This document shows, piece by piece, positions 41,361 through 50,151 of a stretch of 64,000 nucleotides of DNA. Each line of letters opens with the position of its first letter. The stretch's first letter is position 1. The translations under genes were made by a program, and so were the position numbers. This DNA is from Amycolatopsis japonica. Lineage in GTDB: Bacteria > Actinomycetota > Actinomycetes > Mycobacteriales > Pseudonocardiaceae. The notes under the pieces were generated by a model. That model did not search any database, was not told the origin of the DNA, and worked only from the letters and a program-made list of their open reading frames with translations. The DNA is taken from NCBI RefSeq assembly GCF_000732925.1, contig NZ_CP008953.1, positions 5,828,001-5,892,000 of the forward strand, written 5' to 3'.

Positions 41361-41935
41361 GACCGCCCCAGCTCGGGCGGCTTCCCGAAGGAGACCCGCG
41401 GGGTCAGCGAACGCAACGAGGCATCGCGGGTGTTCATGACGTCGACGGCCTTGCGGCGGGCCTCTTCGGCTTCCGCGTGCTTGGCCTCCATCTCGTCGGC
41501 GAGCGCGGCCAGGAGCGCGAGGTTCCCGCCCGCCGCGGCCCCGCGGATCATCGCGCCGGGGTCGTAGTCCACCGGCGGCGGCATGTCGGCGCGGGCCCGC
41601 GCCGCGACCTCGGCCTGTCCGGACACCGCCTTCCCGAGCGAGGACGAGAGGTCCGCGGACCAGGCCAGCCAGCCGGACGCCGTCGCCAGCACCCCGCGGA
41701 GCGCGTCGCCCGCTTCCCCGCGCCAGTTCTCCTCACTGCTGCCGACCAGCCCGGCCAGTTCCGACGTCGCGTCCTGCATGCGCCGCGCGAGCGCGTCCCA
41801 GCCGGCTCCGATACCGCCCGCGGCCTCGGGGTCGTTGCCCGCTTCGACTTCGGCGGCCAGCGCTTCGTGGCTGTACGCCTCGTATCGCGTGGCCGCGACC
41901 GGGACCTCTCGTCCCGGCGTCTCTCCTTCAGGCAC
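41357..41935 (-). CDS. PPE-like type VII secretion substrate
   Basis: 192 residues, helical. The first ~115 residues form a PPE/WXG-like bundle (GWDALARRMQDATSELAGLV, then SEENWRGEAGDALR containing the W-x-G turn), with a MPPPVDYDP break and a further coiled coil (ADEMEAKHAEAEEARRKAV). Likely the client of the EspG-like chaperone downstream. Lies 11 nt after the DUF3558 lipoprotein. Confidence 0.65.
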   Translation of the reverse strand: MPEGETPGREVPVAATRYEAYSHEALAAEVEAGNDPEAAGGIGAGWDALARRMQDATSELAGLVGSSEENWRGEAGDALRGVLATASGWLAWSADLSSSLGKAVSGQAEVAARARADMPPPVDYDPGAMIRGAAAGGNLALLAALADEMEAKHAEAEEARRKAVDVMNTRDASLRSLTPRVSFGKPPELGRS

Positions 41936-41946
41936 GGCACCTTCTC

Positions 41947-42483
41947 CTAAGGCAGTTTGGGTTCGGCCAATCCCGCCACCGTCACCGCGCGCTCGCAGGC
42001 GAGCGGGGTGTCGGTGAAGTTCGTGTTGCTCACGTCGATCTGGACACTCGCCTTCTCCCCCATGCCGAGCAGGACCGCGCAGGTCCCGTCGGCGGCCTTC
42101 TTGTCAGCGACCTTCAGCGCGTTCCGGCCGCCGACCTTGGTCTTGGTGGCGGTCTTGCGCGCGACCTCGAGATCCGCCAGGCCGTTCTTCTCGTCCACGG
42201 TGATGGTGACGCCGAACGTGGCGGGCACCGTCCAGTCGCAGGCGCGGGCGCCGTTGATCTCCTTCGCGACGCCGAGCACGTTGATCCCGGCGGTCGACCT
42301 GTCCTTCGGGTCGAGCAGCGTGCACGGATCCACGCCGCGATCCGGCGCGGGCGCCGAGGACGAAGGCGCGGGAGCCGGGGCACCGTCGGCGGCCGGAACC
42401 GGCGCCTGGCCTGCGGCCCCCTGCCCGCAGGCGGACACTGTGAGGACGACCAGGACGCCGAGCGCGGAAAGGCCGGACTTCAT
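41947..42483 (-). CDS. DUF3558 lipoprotein
   Basis: 178 residues from the ATG at 42483. A lipoprotein signal (LSALGVLVVLTVSAC, lipobox VSAC) predicts anchoring to the outer face of the membrane. A Pro/Ala linker leads to a DUF3558 domain with Cys pairs (DPCTLL, ARACDW, GTCAVL, LACERA) likely forming disulfides. DUF3558 genes regularly accompany EspG/PPE genes in Pseudonocardiaceae. The frame extends 15 codons upstream, but the signal peptide fixes this start. Confidence 0.8.
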   Translation of the reverse strand: MKSGLSALGVLVVLTVSACGQGAAGQAPVPAADGAPAPAPSSSAPAPDRGVDPCTLLDPKDRSTAGINVLGVAKEINGARACDWTVPATFGVTITVDEKNGLADLEVARKTATKTKVGGRNALKVADKKAADGTCAVLLGMGEKASVQIDVSNTNFTDTPLACERAVTVAGLAEPKLP

Positions 42484-42487
42484 GGGG

Positions 42488-42841
42488 TCAGCCGCCGACA
42501 CAATCCACATCCGCCGCCGCTTGTTCATCCTGTCGGGTGTACTTCGCCAGCGCCTTCTCGATCCGGTTCTTGAGCGCCTCGAGTTCCTTGCCGAACGCGG
42601 TGAGCGCCTCGACCGCGGAGCCTTCGGTGCCGATCCCGTACTGCGCCATGAACTTGCCGACCTCGTCCGCGTATCCCCCGCCGAGGGGAACCGTGCGGCC
42701 GAGCACCTTCGCCTCGCGGACCATCTGGCCGACCACGTCTTGCAGGGCGGAGATCTTCACGTGGGCGTCGGCGGCCAGCTCCGGCGCGACCGCGAACCCG
42801 CTCAGATCGAACCGTGGCTTGGCGGTACTCACCTCGCTCAT
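42488..42841 (-). CDS. Small helical ESX-accessory protein
   Basis: 117 residues: two helices around a Gly turn (HVKISALQDVVGQMVREAKVLG; PLGGGYADEVGKFMAQYGIG; then KELEALKNRIEKALAKYT), reminiscent of WXG100-sized secretion partners though without a clear W-x-G. First gene of the eight-gene minus-strand block, 4 nt before the DUF3558 gene. The 285-nt gap upstream carries the divergent promoters of this block and of moxR. Confidence 0.55.
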   Translation of the reverse strand: MSEVSTAKPRFDLSGFAVAPELAADAHVKISALQDVVGQMVREAKVLGRTVPLGGGYADEVGKFMAQYGIGTEGSAVEALTAFGKELEALKNRIEKALAKYTRQDEQAAADVDCVGG

Positions 42842-43126
42842 AAGCGATTACGCCTCTCCGTAGTCGAGCGACCTCGCACCGGAGCATACGACAAAACAAG
42901 GCGTCAGCGGGAGCACCCGAAAACGCGCTCACCTCACCCGATCGAGGTAAGGTCTCTGGTTGCACAGAGTCATCGACTGGGGTTGGCGGGGTTCCCCCCA
43001 CGAGTTCGCCCGAGTTTGACACACTTCGTGGGAGGCTGACCGCTACCCGGGGGACTGCTCGGGCCTTGAAAGCTGACCTTCAGCAGGATCCAGCGGACAT
43101 CCAGCCACGCGGCATCAGGAGGTCGA

Positions 43127-44206
43127 GTGACGTCGAGAATCCAGTCTGCGACGCCCGGCGAACACCAGGGCGAGCAGGCAACCGGGCAAGCGCCGTACCC
43201 CACGGGCGCCGGCTCGGTCAGCGGTCGGCAGAACGGCCGGGAGGCCAGAGCGTCGCTGGACGAACTGCACGAGACCGCGCGGCGGATCGCCGCCAACGTG
43301 GAGCGGGTACTGGTCGGCAAACCCGACGTCATCCGCATCGCGCTCGTGACCCTGCTCGCCGAAGGCCACCTCCTCGTCGAAGACGTCCCCGGGGTCGGCA
43401 AGACCTCGCTGGCGAAGGCGCTGGCCCGCTCGATCGACTGCACCGTCAGCCGGATCCAGTTCACCCCCGACCTGTTGCCCAGCGACGTCACCGGGGTGTC
43501 CATCTACAACCGGCAGAGCGGCGAGTTCGAGTTCCGTCCCGGTCCGGTGTTCGCGAACATCGTGGTCGGCGACGAGATCAACCGCGCCTCGCCGAAGACG
43601 CAGTCGGCCCTGCTCGAATGCATGGAAGAGCACCAGGTCACCGTCGACACCTCGACCTACCACCTCGAAGAGCCGTTCATGGTGATCGCCACCCAGAACC
43701 CCATCGAGATGGAGGGCACCTACGCGCTGCCCGAGGCCCAGCGGGACCGGTTCACCGCGCGGGTGTCCATCGGCTACCCCGACCAGCAGGCCGAGCTGGC
43801 CATGGTCGACGAGCACGCCGGGCACAACCCGCTGGCCGACCTCGAGCCGGTCTCCGACCGCGAGTCGGTGCAGCGGCTGATCGAGACGGTGCGCTCGGTG
43901 CACATGTCGCCGGAGATCCGCCGGTACGCCGTCGACCTGGTGGCCGCGACCCGTCAGGTGCCGGAGATCCGCCTCGGTGCCTCGCCGCGGGCGACCCTGC
44001 AGCTGGTCCGCGCCGCCCGCGCGCAGGCCGCGCTCTCCGGCCGCGAGTTCGTCGTCCCGGACGACCTGCACACGGTCGCGGTCCCGGTGCTGGCCCACCG
44101 CATGGTGCTCACCACCGAGGCGCACGCCGCCCGCCGGTCGGCCACCGACGTGGTCCGCGCGATCCTGCACCGCGTTCCCGTTCCGCAGGGCTCGAACCAC
44201 CGCTGA
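43127..44206 (+). CDS. MoxR-type AAA+ ATPase
   Basis: 359 residues with a ~45-residue disordered start. Walker A GVGKTSLAKAL, Walker B VVGDEINRASPKTQSALLECMEE and sensor NPIEMEGTYALPEAQ. MoxR proteins act as chaperones with von Willebrand/DUF58 partners; the DUF58 and transglutaminase genes follow directly. GTG start with AGGAGG 4 nt upstream. The MoxR-DUF58-transglutaminase set near mraZ is conserved in actinobacteria. Confidence 0.88.
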   Translation: MTSRIQSATPGEHQGEQATGQAPYPTGAGSVSGRQNGREARASLDELHETARRIAANVERVLVGKPDVIRIALVTLLAEGHLLVEDVPGVGKTSLAKALARSIDCTVSRIQFTPDLLPSDVTGVSIYNRQSGEFEFRPGPVFANIVVGDEINRASPKTQSALLECMEEHQVTVDTSTYHLEEPFMVIATQNPIEMEGTYALPEAQRDRFTARVSIGYPDQQAELAMVDEHAGHNPLADLEPVSDRESVQRLIETVRSVHMSPEIRRYAVDLVAATRQVPEIRLGASPRATLQLVRAARAQAALSGREFVVPDDLHTVAVPVLAHRMVLTTEAHAARRSATDVVRAILHRVPVPQGSNHR

Positions 44207-44224
44207 GTAAAGGAATACGGGGCC

Positions 44225-45499
44225 ATGCTGCGTGCTCTGTCCGGCCTGACCACACGCGGCCGCTGCCTCCTCGCCGCCGGCGTCGCCGCGGCGGCGTGCT
44301 CGTTCGTGCTCAACGAACGGGATCTGCTGCGGGTCGCGGTGTTCGTGATCGCCCTGCCGCTGCTGGTCGCCTTCTTCATCTCGGCGACCCGGCTGCGGCT
44401 GGGCGCGGCCCGCTCGCTGCGCCCGGAGCGGGTCTCGGTCGGCTCGCCGGGCGAGGTCCAGCTCGAACTCTGGCGGAACGGCAGGCTCCCGGCCGGTGAG
44501 GTGCTGCTCGAAGACGGCGTGCCCTACGCGCTCGGTTCGCGGCCACGGTTCGTCGTCGAACGCCTCCCCCACGACCGCCGGGTCGCGCTGCGGTATCCGC
44601 TGCAGCCGGTGCTGCGCGGGATCCAGCAGGTCGGCCCGCTGCGGGCGACGATCACCGACCCGTTCGGGCTGTGCGAGTTCGAACGTGAGCTGATCGCGCA
44701 TTCCCGGCTGGTCGTCGTGCCGAAGGTGGTCGGCCTGTGGGGTCTGCCCAGCGGCGCCGGGATCGGCGCGGGCGACGACGGCAGCATCCGCCTGCACGCC
44801 GGGCAGGGCGAGTCGGACGTGATCGTCCGGCAGTACCGCCAAGGCGACGACCTGCGGAAGGTCCACTGGCGCTCGACCGCCCGCCGCGACGAGATCATGG
44901 TCCGCGTCGAGGAACGGCCGTGGCGCGGCGGCACCACGGTGCTGCTGGACCACCGCGCGGCCGCGCACCACGGCACCGGCCCCGCGGCGAGCCTCGAATG
45001 GGCCGTCTCGTTCGCCGCTTCCGTGGCGCTGCACCTGCGGCGTTCCGGGCACCGGGTCCGCCTGATCACCGAACACGGCCTGACCCTGGCCGACACCCCC
45101 GGCGAGGGTGGCGAGCACTACGACAACGTCGTGCTCGACGTGCTCGCCGCGCTCCAGCCCGCGCACCAGCGCGACATCACCCTCGGCCACGACCCGGCCG
45201 AGGGACAGGAACTCATCGCGGTGCTCGGCACCGTCAGCAACGAATCCGTGCACGAGCTGTCCCGGTACCGCCCGCGCGGGATCCGGAGCCTCGCCGTGCT
45301 GCTCGACACCCCTGGCTGGTCGTCCGGCGTCAACCGGCCCGAAAACCGTGCCGCCGCCACCGAGGAATCGGTGGCGCTGCTGCGAGCCGCGGGCTGGGGC
45401 GTCGTCGTCGCCGGTCCCGGATCGCCCATGCCGCAGGTCTGGGCCGAGCTCTGCCAGACGGCCACCCGCCGGGGCACGCTGATCGGAGGCGGCCTGTGA
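44225..45499 (+). CDS. DUF58 domain protein
   Basis: 424 residues. Two N-terminal membrane segments (~10-55), a beta-rich domain, and the DUF58 signature RQYRQGDDLRKVHWRSTAR near residue 210 followed by a vWA-like fold. Partner of the MoxR ATPase; probably membrane-bound with its domain in the cytoplasm. Its stop overlaps the transglutaminase start by 4 nt (GTGA). Confidence 0.85.
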   Translation: MLRALSGLTTRGRCLLAAGVAAAACSFVLNERDLLRVAVFVIALPLLVAFFISATRLRLGAARSLRPERVSVGSPGEVQLELWRNGRLPAGEVLLEDGVPYALGSRPRFVVERLPHDRRVALRYPLQPVLRGIQQVGPLRATITDPFGLCEFERELIAHSRLVVVPKVVGLWGLPSGAGIGAGDDGSIRLHAGQGESDVIVRQYRQGDDLRKVHWRSTARRDEIMVRVEERPWRGGTTVLLDHRAAAHHGTGPAASLEWAVSFAASVALHLRRSGHRVRLITEHGLTLADTPGEGGEHYDNVVLDVLAALQPAHQRDITLGHDPAEGQELIAVLGTVSNESVHELSRYRPRGIRSLAVLLDTPGWSSGVNRPENRAAATEESVALLRAAGWGVVVAGPGSPMPQVWAELCQTATRRGTLIGGGL

Positions 45500-48006
45500 C
45501 CGCGACCGCGCCGCCCCTGCAGCACACCCCCAAACCGCGGCCCTCCGCTCCGCCGCCCGTCTGGACGAGCAGCGTGCTCGCGCCGGTCGCCGCCGGGCTC
45601 GCCACGTTGTTCGCCTCGACCTCGCTCACCGGCGTGGTCTCCGGCTGGGCGTGGTTCGGCTACCTGCTGGTCGCCGTCGTGCTGATCGCCTCGACCGGCC
45701 TCGCCCTGCGCTCGCTGCGCGCGCCGACCATCGTCGTCGGCCTGGCGCAGCTGCTGGTGCTGCTGCTCCTGATCACCGGGGCGTTCACCACCAGCGGGAT
45801 CTTGAAGATCTTCCCCGGCCCGGACGCCCTCGAAGAACTGCGCGGTGTCCTCGCCGCCGCGGCCGAGCAGATCCGCGTCGGCCTGCCCCCGGTCGAGGGC
45901 ACCCCGCCGATCCTCTGCCTGATCACCATCGCGATCGGCCTGGTCGCGGTCCTGGTCGACACGCTGGCCGTGGCCGCCGCCGCGCCCGCCGCGACCGGAC
46001 TGGTCCTGCTGTGCGTGTACGCCGTCCCGGCCGCGCTGGCCGAGGACATGCTGCCGTGGTGGACGTTCCTGCTCGGCGCGGCCGCGTTCGCCGGCCTGCT
46101 CGCCGTCGACGGCAACCACCGGCATCGCCGCTGGCGCAACCGGGACGCGCCCGGGCTGGGCAATTCGGCGAGCACGTTGTCGGCGCCCGTCGGCGTGGTG
46201 GCCGCCGCGATCGCGATGGGCCTGGTGATCGGCACCGCCGTCACCGGGGTCGGCACCGTCGGCAGCCTTCCCGGCGGCCAGGGTTCGGGCCGCGGTGGCG
46301 CGGGCGGCTTCGGCGTCGAGCCGTTCACCCAGCTGCGTGGCCTGCTCGACCAGGGCGAGAACGTGGAGCTCTTCAAGGTCTACGGGCTGGGCGCGGACAA
46401 GCGGCTGCTGCGCGCGTTCACGTTGGACACCTACACCCCGAACAAGGGCTGGGGGCTGGCGCAGAACGGCCGTGCCCAGCAGGGCGTGCAGGCCAACAAG
46501 GGGCTTCCGCCCGCTCCGGGTGACGACGGCGCCGGGCCCGGACGCGAGATCCGGATCGAGCCGACGAACTGGGTCGACAACTGGCTGCCGATCTACGGCG
46601 CGCCGAGGGCGCTCAACGGGCTGGCCGACAACTGGCTGTACGACCCGGTCGGCGGCGCCGTGTTCACCACGACCAAGCAGAACGCGCCCGCCTACACCGA
46701 GACCGCGTCCATCAAGGAACCGTCGAAGGACGAACTCCGGCTCGACGACGCCCGCCTGGCCGAGGTGCCGCCGCAGTTCACCCAGGTCGACCGCGTCGAT
46801 CCCCGCGTGGTCGCGAAGGCCAAGCAGCTGACGGAAAACGAGTCGAACAACTTCGACAAGGCGCAGGCGCTCTGGTCGTTCTTCACCGCGCAGAACGGTT
46901 TCGTGTACGACACCAAGACCGCCGACGCCACCGACTCCGACGCGCTCGCCGACTTCATCCTCAACGGCAAACGCGGGTTCTGCGAGCAGTACGCGTCCGC
47001 GATGGCCGTGATGCTGCGGGCGGTCGGCATCCCGTCGCGGGTCGCCATCGGCTTCACCTCCGGGACGCCGAAGGGCGATCACGTCTCGATCAGCTCCGAA
47101 GACGCGCACGCGTGGGTCGAGGTCTACTTCCAGACCAAGGGCTGGGTCAGCTTCGACCCGACCCCGCTGCTCGACGGCCGCGCGGTCGTCCCGCCGTACC
47201 TGCAGAACGACGCCGGCAGCTCCACGACCAACGACACCCAGGAAGTGCCGAGCGCGCCCGCGTCGAGCGCCCCTGCCACCGGCACCCCCCGCGACCAGGG
47301 CGACGACCTCGGCGCCGACGGCGGCGCGGGCCAGCAGGAGGAAGAGCCGCTGTGGCCCGCGATCCTCGCCGGGATCCTCGGCGGGCTGGCGGCCGCGCTG
47401 ACGGTGGTCGCGATCGTGCGGTCGCGGTTGAGATACCGGGCGCTGATGCGGCCGTCGTCCTCCCCGGACTCGCCGGAACCGGAACACGGGTTCCTCGACA
47501 ACCAGAACGTGACGAACTGGCTGCCGCTGATCGCGATCGCGCTGTGGGTGGCGGCGTTCGCGTTCCTGGCGGCGTGGGTGTCGTGGTGGTTCGCGCTGGC
47601 GCTGGTGGTCGTCCTCGGCGGACTCGGGACGCCGACGGCGATCCGGGAGATCAAGCGACGGCTGCGGCTGCAGAAGATCGCGTCCCGCTCCCCCGCCGCG
47701 GCCGACGCGGCGTGGCGCGAGCTGATGGACGAATGCGCCGACCGCGGCCTGCCGCTGTCCGGCGGCGACACGGTGCGCGTGGCGGGCCGGAAGGTCGTCG
47801 AGAAGCACCGGCTGGACGAGGAGGGCCGCTCCGGGCTGCGGACGGTCATCGGCGTCGTGGAGCGATCGTGGTACTCGGACAAGCCGGCCGACGACCAGAC
47901 GCTGGGCCCGGCCTTCGACGAGGTGCGCAAGAGCCTCAAGCGGAACGCGCCGATGTCGTGGAAGGGCCGCCTGTTCCCGCGTTCACTGCGGCGGCGGGAC
48001 AAGTAG
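45496..48006 (+). CDS. TgpA-like transmembrane transglutaminase
   Basis: 836 residues: about six N-terminal membrane segments, an external DUF3488/transglutaminase core, another membrane segment near 620, and a further pair near 680-715 before a cytoplasmic tail with a DUF4129-like region. Catalytic triad visible: Cys in GFCEQYASAMAVMLRAVG, His in EDAHAWVEVYF, Asp in FDPTPLLDG. Likely modifies cell-envelope proteins; substrate unknown. GTG start inside the DUF58 stop. Confidence 0.85.
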   Translation: MTATAPPLQHTPKPRPSAPPPVWTSSVLAPVAAGLATLFASTSLTGVVSGWAWFGYLLVAVVLIASTGLALRSLRAPTIVVGLAQLLVLLLLITGAFTTSGILKIFPGPDALEELRGVLAAAAEQIRVGLPPVEGTPPILCLITIAIGLVAVLVDTLAVAAAAPAATGLVLLCVYAVPAALAEDMLPWWTFLLGAAAFAGLLAVDGNHRHRRWRNRDAPGLGNSASTLSAPVGVVAAAIAMGLVIGTAVTGVGTVGSLPGGQGSGRGGAGGFGVEPFTQLRGLLDQGENVELFKVYGLGADKRLLRAFTLDTYTPNKGWGLAQNGRAQQGVQANKGLPPAPGDDGAGPGREIRIEPTNWVDNWLPIYGAPRALNGLADNWLYDPVGGAVFTTTKQNAPAYTETASIKEPSKDELRLDDARLAEVPPQFTQVDRVDPRVVAKAKQLTENESNNFDKAQALWSFFTAQNGFVYDTKTADATDSDALADFILNGKRGFCEQYASAMAVMLRAVGIPSRVAIGFTSGTPKGDHVSISSEDAHAWVEVYFQTKGWVSFDPTPLLDGRAVVPPYLQNDAGSSTTNDTQEVPSAPASSAPATGTPRDQGDDLGADGGAGQQEEEPLWPAILAGILGGLAAALTVVAIVRSRLRYRALMRPSSSPDSPEPEHGFLDNQNVTNWLPLIAIALWVAAFAFLAAWVSWWFALALVVVLGGLGTPTAIREIKRRLRLQKIASRSPAAADAAWRELMDECADRGLPLSGGDTVRVAGRKVVEKHRLDEEGRSGLRTVIGVVERSWYSDKPADDQTLGPAFDEVRKSLKRNAPMSWKGRLFPRSLRRRDK

Positions 48007-48012
48007 CCGACT

Positions 48013-48097
48013 GGGGCTGAAGGGCGCTTTCCCCGCATCTCATGCAGGGAAAGCGCCCTTCGCCGCGTCTCATGCGGGGAAGGCATCCTTCAGCCCC
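48013..48097. terminator. Branched hairpin after the transglutaminase gene
   Basis: An outer stem GGGGCTGAAGG (48013-48023)/CCTTCAGCCCC (48087-48097) overlaps an inner 14-bp hairpin AAGGGCGCTTTCCC (48020-48033)/GGGAAAGCGCCCTT (48047-48060); the two may alternate. It ends the moxR operon. Confidence 0.65.
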
Positions 48098-48117
48098 CGC
48101 CTGCCGGGGCATGACAA

Positions 48118-48160
48118 CGCGAACATGCCGACAAGGCGTCGCCCTGCCGGCATGTTCGCG
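48118..48160. terminator. Hairpin after the DUF3040 gene
   Basis: 13-bp arms CGCGAACATGCCG (48118-48130) and CGGCATGTTCGCG (48148-48160) with a 17-nt loop, 10 nt past the DUF3040 stop on the minus strand. Confidence 0.65.
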
Positions 48161-48170
48161 TGTGTGAGAG

Positions 48171-48587
48171 CTATTGCTCCTCGAAGCGCTGGCGGAAGCG
48201 CTCTTCCATGCGCTGGGTGAACGAGCTCCGGCGCGTGGACGACTTGCCGCCGCCACCTCCGCCGCCACCCGGGCCACCGCTGTCCTTACCGCCCTCCGCT
48301 TCGGCTCCTTGCCGAATCGATGTGACGGCCATCATGACTCCGAAGAACATCACGAGGAACCCGAGCACGCTGATCACTGGGATCTCGGCCACCCGGATGT
48401 TGACCACCACGCCGAGCACCAACAGTGCGACGCCCACTACGAACAGGGCGATGCCCTGCAAACGCCGTCGGCGGGCGGGGCGGCGCAACCGGGTGCCTCG
48501 CACCGTGGATGCGAACTTGGGGTCCTCGGCATAGAGCTCGCGCTCGATCTGATCGAGCAGCCGCTGCTCATGCTCGGAGAGTGGCAT
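48171..48587 (-). CDS. DUF3040 membrane protein
   Basis: 138 residues, typical of DUF3040 (Rv2169c-like): N-terminal PLSEHEQRLLDQIERELYAEDPKFAS, two adjacent membrane segments (~45-65, 72-90), and a Gly-rich then basic C-terminus. Function unknown; conserved near mraZ in actinobacteria, matching its place here. The gap 48588-48784 upstream holds nothing else recognisable. Confidence 0.85.
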   Translation of the reverse strand: MPLSEHEQRLLDQIERELYAEDPKFASTVRGTRLRRPARRRRLQGIALFVVGVALLVLGVVVNIRVAEIPVISVLGFLVMFFGVMMAVTSIRQGAEAEGGKDSGGPGGGGGGGGKSSTRRSSFTQRMEERFRQRFEEQ

Positions 48588-48784
48588 CTTTCCTCCTCCG
48601 GCACAGCTGTCGCGGGCGCCGGGCCGCGCAACGTCATGGACCCAACAGACAACCCCAGGCGGGGTGTCTCTGTCCAGGATACGAGCCCCGCGCTCGTCCG
48701 ACTACCCGATCCCGTATCCAGAAGGGATCGAATTGGGCGAAACCACCCGACTCGGCTCTCCCGAAGGCGACCGAGCAGGCGATG

Positions 48785-50032
48785 TCACTGGTCACGGGGG
48801 GTCAGCAGTGACGCGGGCCGCACCGCGGCGGCACCGAACTTCGACCTCGCGACGTCGGCCGCGACTTCCGCATCCCGCCAACGGGGTTCGGATGATGCGA
48901 AAAGCAGCTGTTCTCCACTACTCTCCGTGTTCAAGCCCTCGACCCTTACGCCGATCAGGCGGACTGCACCCGTCGGCGCGTGCTCGGCGAGAAGCTCGAC
49001 GGCCGTGCGGTGGATGTCGCGGGCCACATCCACCGGGACGGCGGTTGTCCTGGCGCGGGTGATGGTCTTGAAATCCGCGAACCGGACCTTGATCGACACC
49101 GTCCGCCCGCGAAGGCCTCGGCGGCGCAAGGTGGCGGCGACGCGTTCCGACAGCCGGAGCAGTTCCAGCCCGAGCGCCGAGCGGTCGTGGAGGTCGACGT
49201 CGAAGGTCACTTCGGCGCCGATCGACTTGTCCGGCGACTCCGGGACGACCTTGCGGTCGTCGTGCCCGTTCGCGAGGGCGTACAGATGCTCCCCCAGCGC
49301 CCGCCCGAGCGACCGCCTCAGCCTGGACAACGGGGCGGCGGCGACGTCGGCGACGGTGTCGAGCCCCTGCTGCCGCAGATGCTCCTCGGTGCGCTTGCCG
49401 ACGCCCCACAGCGCCGACACGGGCAGCGGGTGCAAGAACGCGAGCGTCTCGGCCGCCGGGACGACGACCATGCCGTCCGGTTTCGCCATCCCGGACGCCA
49501 GCTTCGCGACGAACTTGACCTTCGCGACGCCGACCGAGCAGCTGATCCCGAAATCGGCGGCCACCCGCTCGCGGATCCAGGCCCCGAGCCGCGCGGGCGA
49601 GGAGTCCAGCCGTTTGAGCGCTCCGCTGACGTCCAGGAAGGCCTCGTCCAGGCTCAGCGGCTCCACCAGTGGCGTCAGCTCGCGGAAGATCCCCATGACG
49701 CCCTGGGACACCTCGCCGTAGAGCCCGGGTGTCGGGGTGATGCAGATCAGCTGGGGGCAGAGCCGTTTGGCCGTCGAGAACGGCATGGCCGACCGGACGC
49801 CGAATTCGCGCGCCGCGTAGCTCGCGGCCGCGACGACCGACCTCGGGCCGCCACCGGAGACGACCACCGGCTTACCCGTCAGCTCCGGGCGGGTGCGCAG
49901 CTCACAGGACACGAAGAAGGCGTCCATGTCGACGTGCAGCAGGCCGCAGCCGGTGTCGTCGGGCCAGGTGGTGGCCCCGGTCGTCACGCGGTAGCGGGCC
50001 ATCCCTCCGGGCAGTTCGGCGTTTCGTCCCAC
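48785..50032 (-). CDS. dinB: DNA polymerase IV (Y family)
   Basis: 415 residues. Error-prone translesion polymerase. Palm motifs DMDAFFVSCEL and SLDEAFLDVSG carry the catalytic acids; fingers motif AAREFGVRSAMPF and the little-finger domain follow. An internal ATG ten residues in is an alternative start. No SOS box is visible in its upstream gap, unlike the HEPN gene. Confidence 0.9.
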   Translation of the reverse strand: MGRNAELPGGMARYRVTTGATTWPDDTGCGLLHVDMDAFFVSCELRTRPELTGKPVVVSGGGPRSVVAAASYAAREFGVRSAMPFSTAKRLCPQLICITPTPGLYGEVSQGVMGIFRELTPLVEPLSLDEAFLDVSGALKRLDSSPARLGAWIRERVAADFGISCSVGVAKVKFVAKLASGMAKPDGMVVVPAAETLAFLHPLPVSALWGVGKRTEEHLRQQGLDTVADVAAAPLSRLRRSLGRALGEHLYALANGHDDRKVVPESPDKSIGAEVTFDVDLHDRSALGLELLRLSERVAATLRRRGLRGRTVSIKVRFADFKTITRARTTAVPVDVARDIHRTAVELLAEHAPTGAVRLIGVRVEGLNTESSGEQLLFASSEPRWRDAEVAADVARSKFGAAAVRPASLLTPRDQ

Positions 50033-50075
50033 GGGCAGACGTTAGCCCGGACCACCGACAGTTCCCCGCTGCGAG

Positions 50076-50130
50076 TGTCATGAAAGGGTCGTTCAGGACA
50101 TTTTTCGTCCTGAACGACCCTTTCATGACA
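50076..50130. repeat. 24-bp perfect hairpin, family A-like
   Basis: Arms 50076-50099 and 50107-50130 (TGTCATGAAAGGGTCGTTC and onward) are perfectly complementary around the loop ATTTTTC. Shares the ATGAAAGG opening with the palindrome at 15249. It lies downstream of the methyltransferase gene and upstream of dinB; on the minus strand it can terminate the former. Confidence 0.75.
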
Positions 50131-50151
50131 TCCGGAAGGGCTCCGCGACGA

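Noticed and set aside
44737..45495. Upstream extension of the transglutaminase frame to over 1000 residues
   Set aside because: The extension is the out-of-frame shadow of the DUF58 gene; the conserved protein starts at the overlapping GTG at 45496.
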